Assembly (NCBI GenBank): GCA_020427625.1
Contig: JAGQOI010000126.1
Span: forward strand, 1 to 6,820
From: Phycisphaerales bacterium
GTDB lineage: Bacteria > Planctomycetota > Phycisphaerae > Phycisphaerales > SM1A02
Direction of reading: 5' to 3'
Length of the DNA: 6,820 nt
Every line of letters starts with the position of its first letter. Position 1 is the first letter of the stretch. Both the position numbers and the translations under genes were made by a program. Positions 4,902 through 6,820 of this stretch are shown here, in pieces. Under the pieces are notes generated by a model. The model did not search any database and was not told the DNA's origin. It saw only the letters and a program-made list of their open reading frames with translations.

Positions 4902-6820
4902 ATGCGAGACCTTCACCTGGCCTCCGGGCTGATGGTGGCGGCGGTGATGGCGTCCGGCGCGATGGCGCAGGGCGTGCATCAGAGCCGGAACGAGCACGCC
5001 GCCGTCGGACCGGTTCCGTCCGTGCAGCCGCTCACGAATGCGTTCACGGACGCGCATCCCCAGACCCGTCTGCTCGCGAAGGGCGACCGGATCGTGCGGG
5101 TGTACGGCCGGGCGTTCTCGACCGGCGCGACGGCGTCGGCGTCGGCGTCGGCATTCATTGCGAATCACGCGTCGATGTTCGGCGCCGAGCCGGCGGACCT
5201 GATCCCGGTCGGTCCGTTCCCGGACGGCCGTCACGTGCAGCCGATCATGTTCGATGCCGCGAGCGGCACGTACAAGTTCACGGGTCTGTACTACACGCAG
5301 ACGAAGGCGGGCATTCCGGTGTACGGGTCCCGTCTGACGCTGCTGGTGCGCAACGAGCCGGGCTTTCCGCTGGTGCTGGCGGGCGCGGAGATGCACGATC
5401 TCGATGGGTTCGACGCGACGGTGCAGGACAAGGCGCTGCTCGCGCCGGAGGTCGTCACGGCGCTCGCCTCTCGGTTCTTCGCCCGGCAGCCGGGGATCAC
5501 GGCGCCTGAACTGGTCATCTGGGCGGGTCTGGACGGCGCGGACGCCGAGCCTCGCCTGGCGTACGCCCTCACCGGGCGCAGCGAGGACCCGTTCGACGTC
5601 GAGATGCCCGAGATGCTCGATCTCGTGCTCGACGCGATGAGCGGCGAACTGCTGCACATGGAGGACGGCATCGTCGAGGTCGACATTCCGGGCACGGTCG
5701 CCGGCGTGTCGAACGTCGACGAGGGCGCGTTCTTCTGCAGCCCGCTCGCCGCGCAGGGCCTGCCCTACGCGCGGGTCACCGCCGGTCTGAACCAGACGTA
5801 CGCGGCGGCGGACGGCGGCTTCGTGCTCGGCTACGGCGGCAGTCTGCCGGTGACGGTCAACGCGACCCTCACGGGTCCGTACTTCTTCGTCAACAACATC
5901 GCCGGCCCGAACACGACGGCCTCGATCACCTACAGCGACGGGGTCGCGAACCTCAACTTCAACGGCATTCCGAGTGACGAGATCACCGCGCAGGTGAACG
6001 CGTACCTTCAGGCGAACATCGTGCGCGACTTCGCCCTCGCCCACAATCCGGCCTATCCGGTGGTGTCGACGCAGACGGATTTCCCGGTGTACGTGAACCG
6101 CACCGGCGGCATCTGCCCGGGCAACGCCTGGTATGACTCCGGCGCGTTCGCCATCAACTTCTGTTCCGCCGGCGGCGGCTATCCGAACACCGCGTACTGG
6201 AAGATTGTCCATCACGAGTACGGTCACCACCTCGTGAACGTCGGCGGCAGCGGGCAGGGCATGTACGGCGAGGGCATGGGCGACACCATCGGCGTCTGCA
6301 TCAGCGACACGCCGGAACTCGCGCTCGGCTTCTTCGGCGACTGCAACGAGCCGCTGCGCAACGCGGACAACACGCTCCAGTATCCCTGCAGCGGCGAGAT
6401 TCACTTCTGCGGCCAGCTCATCGCCGGCGCCGTGTGGGACACCCGCAACGAACTCATCGTCACCGAGCCCGACGACTACCTCGACATCCTGTCGAGCCTC
6501 ACCGTGAACTCGATCCTGCTGCACAACGGAAACTCCATCGATCCGAGCATCACCATCGACTTCCTCACGCTCGACGACGACAACGGCGACATCCTCGACG
6601 GCACGCCGCACTACAGCGAGATCGCGGCCGGCTTCGGCGCCCACAACCTCGACGCGCCGGCCCTCGCCCTCATCGGCATCGAGTTCCCCGACGGTCGACC
6701 CGACCTCATCGGCACCGGCGGCACCATCGTGCGCGTCGAGGCCGTCGGCATCGCCGGAACGCCCGTGCCCGGCACCGGTCGACTGCACTACGACGCCGGC
6801 AACGGTCCCGTCGTCGTCGA
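4902..6820 (+). CDS. Secreted gluzincin-type zinc metallopeptidase with FTP-like propeptide (3' end outside window)
   Basis: At least 639 residues are visible and the frame is open at the right edge. A signal peptide covers residues 1-22 (AMA before Gln23). Residues about 60-190 look like a fungalysin/thermolysin-type propeptide, including YKFTGLYYTQTKAGIPVYGS from residue 124; such propeptides inhibit and help fold the enzyme before removal. The catalytic motif is HEYGH (438-442): two zinc-ligand His and general-base Glu439. E457 in YGEGMGD is the likely third ligand, as in M36-like enzymes, although only 14 residues separate it from HEYGH. Seven visible Cys residues suggest disulfides in an exported protein. 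DDDNGD (558-563), followed by LDGTPH, may bind calcium. The C-terminus beyond 639 probably starts another domain. It likely degrades extracellular or periplasmic protein; the substrate is unknown. The family is fairly sure, the exact MEROPS family is not. Confidence 0.85.
   Translation, partial: MRDLHLASGLMVAAVMASGAMAQGVHQSRNEHAAVGPVPSVQPLTNAFTDAHPQTRLLAKGDRIVRVYGRAFSTGATASASASAFIANHASMFGAEPADLIPVGPFPDGRHVQPIMFDAASGTYKFTGLYYTQTKAGIPVYGSRLTLLVRNEPGFPLVLAGAEMHDLDGFDATVQDKALLAPEVVTALASRFFARQPGITAPELVIWAGLDGADAEPRLAYALTGRSEDPFDVEMPEMLDLVLDAMSGELLHMEDGIVEVDIPGTVAGVSNVDEGAFFCSPLAAQGLPYARVTAGLNQTYAAADGGFVLGYGGSLPVTVNATLTGPYFFVNNIAGPNTTASITYSDGVANLNFNGIPSDEITAQVNAYLQANIVRDFALAHNPAYPVVSTQTDFPVYVNRTGGICPGNAWYDSGAFAINFCSAGGGYPNTAYWKIVHHEYGHHLVNVGGSGQGMYGEGMGDTIGVCISDTPELALGFFGDCNEPLRNADNTLQYPCSGEIHFCGQLIAGAVWDTRNELIVTEPDDYLDILSSLTVNSILLHNGNSIDPSITIDFLTLDDDNGDILDGTPHYSEIAAGFGAHNLDAPALALIGIEFPDGRPDLIGTGGTIVRVEAVGIAGTPVPGTGRLHYDAGNGPVVV
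5131..5152 (+). repeat. Hexanucleotide microsatellite inside the metallopeptidase gene
   Basis: The unit cggcgt is repeated 3.7 times without error and encodes the alternating Ala-Ser stretch ATASASASAF in the propeptide region. Changes in copy number would keep the reading frame, so length variation between strains is possible. Confidence 0.6.

Noticed and set aside
4857..6788. A 643-codon open frame on the minus strand opposite the metallopeptidase
   Set aside because: Its product is an Arg/Val/Asp/His-rich string without domains. The plus frame encodes a signal peptide, propeptide motifs and HEYGH. Long antisense frames are expected in high-GC genes.

Overview
The window is about 6.8 kb of GC-rich bacterial DNA. 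It most likely comes from the Planctomycetota, probably the Phycisphaerae. The strongest pointer is the C-terminus of the secreted haloperoxidase-like protein: two EF-hand-like repeats, each ending in LLANWG, with the second running exactly to the stop codon. To my knowledge this tail is typical of secreted proteins in that lineage. High GC, large secreted enzymes with signal peptides and solitary genes fit the same assignment. It is an inference from motifs; no marker gene was compared.

Layout from left to right. (1) The 3' end of an M50 site-2-protease (RseP-like) gene on the + strand, cut by the window edge. (2) A roughly 400-base spacer. It holds a perfect 19-bp tandem duplication over the protease stop codon, two tandem copies of a ~140-bp element with terminal inverted repeats, and a strong intrinsic terminator on the - strand. 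(3) On the - strand, a secreted vanadium-haloperoxidase/PAP2-superfamily protein. (4) A 375-bp divergent spacer with hairpins and a possible promoter. (5) On the + strand, a short-chain dehydrogenase/reductase. (6) On the - strand, smpB, the trans-translation factor. (7) A GC-rich divergent spacer. (8) On the + strand, a secreted gluzincin-type zinc metallopeptidase with an FTP-like propeptide, running off the right edge.

Every gene faces the opposite way to its neighbours (+ - + - +), so each is probably its own transcription unit and nothing here looks like an operon. The genes also do not form one pathway: two are envelope or secreted proteolysis functions, one is a secreted phosphatase/haloperoxidase-fold enzyme, one is a cytoplasmic oxidoreductase and one is ribosome rescue. 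I find no defence system, CRISPR array, tRNA, rRNA, integrase or transposase gene. I do not claim a new multi-gene system. The most interesting items are the tandem inverted-repeat elements, the haloperoxidase-like protein with its C-terminal repeats, and the metallopeptidase's short motif spacing.
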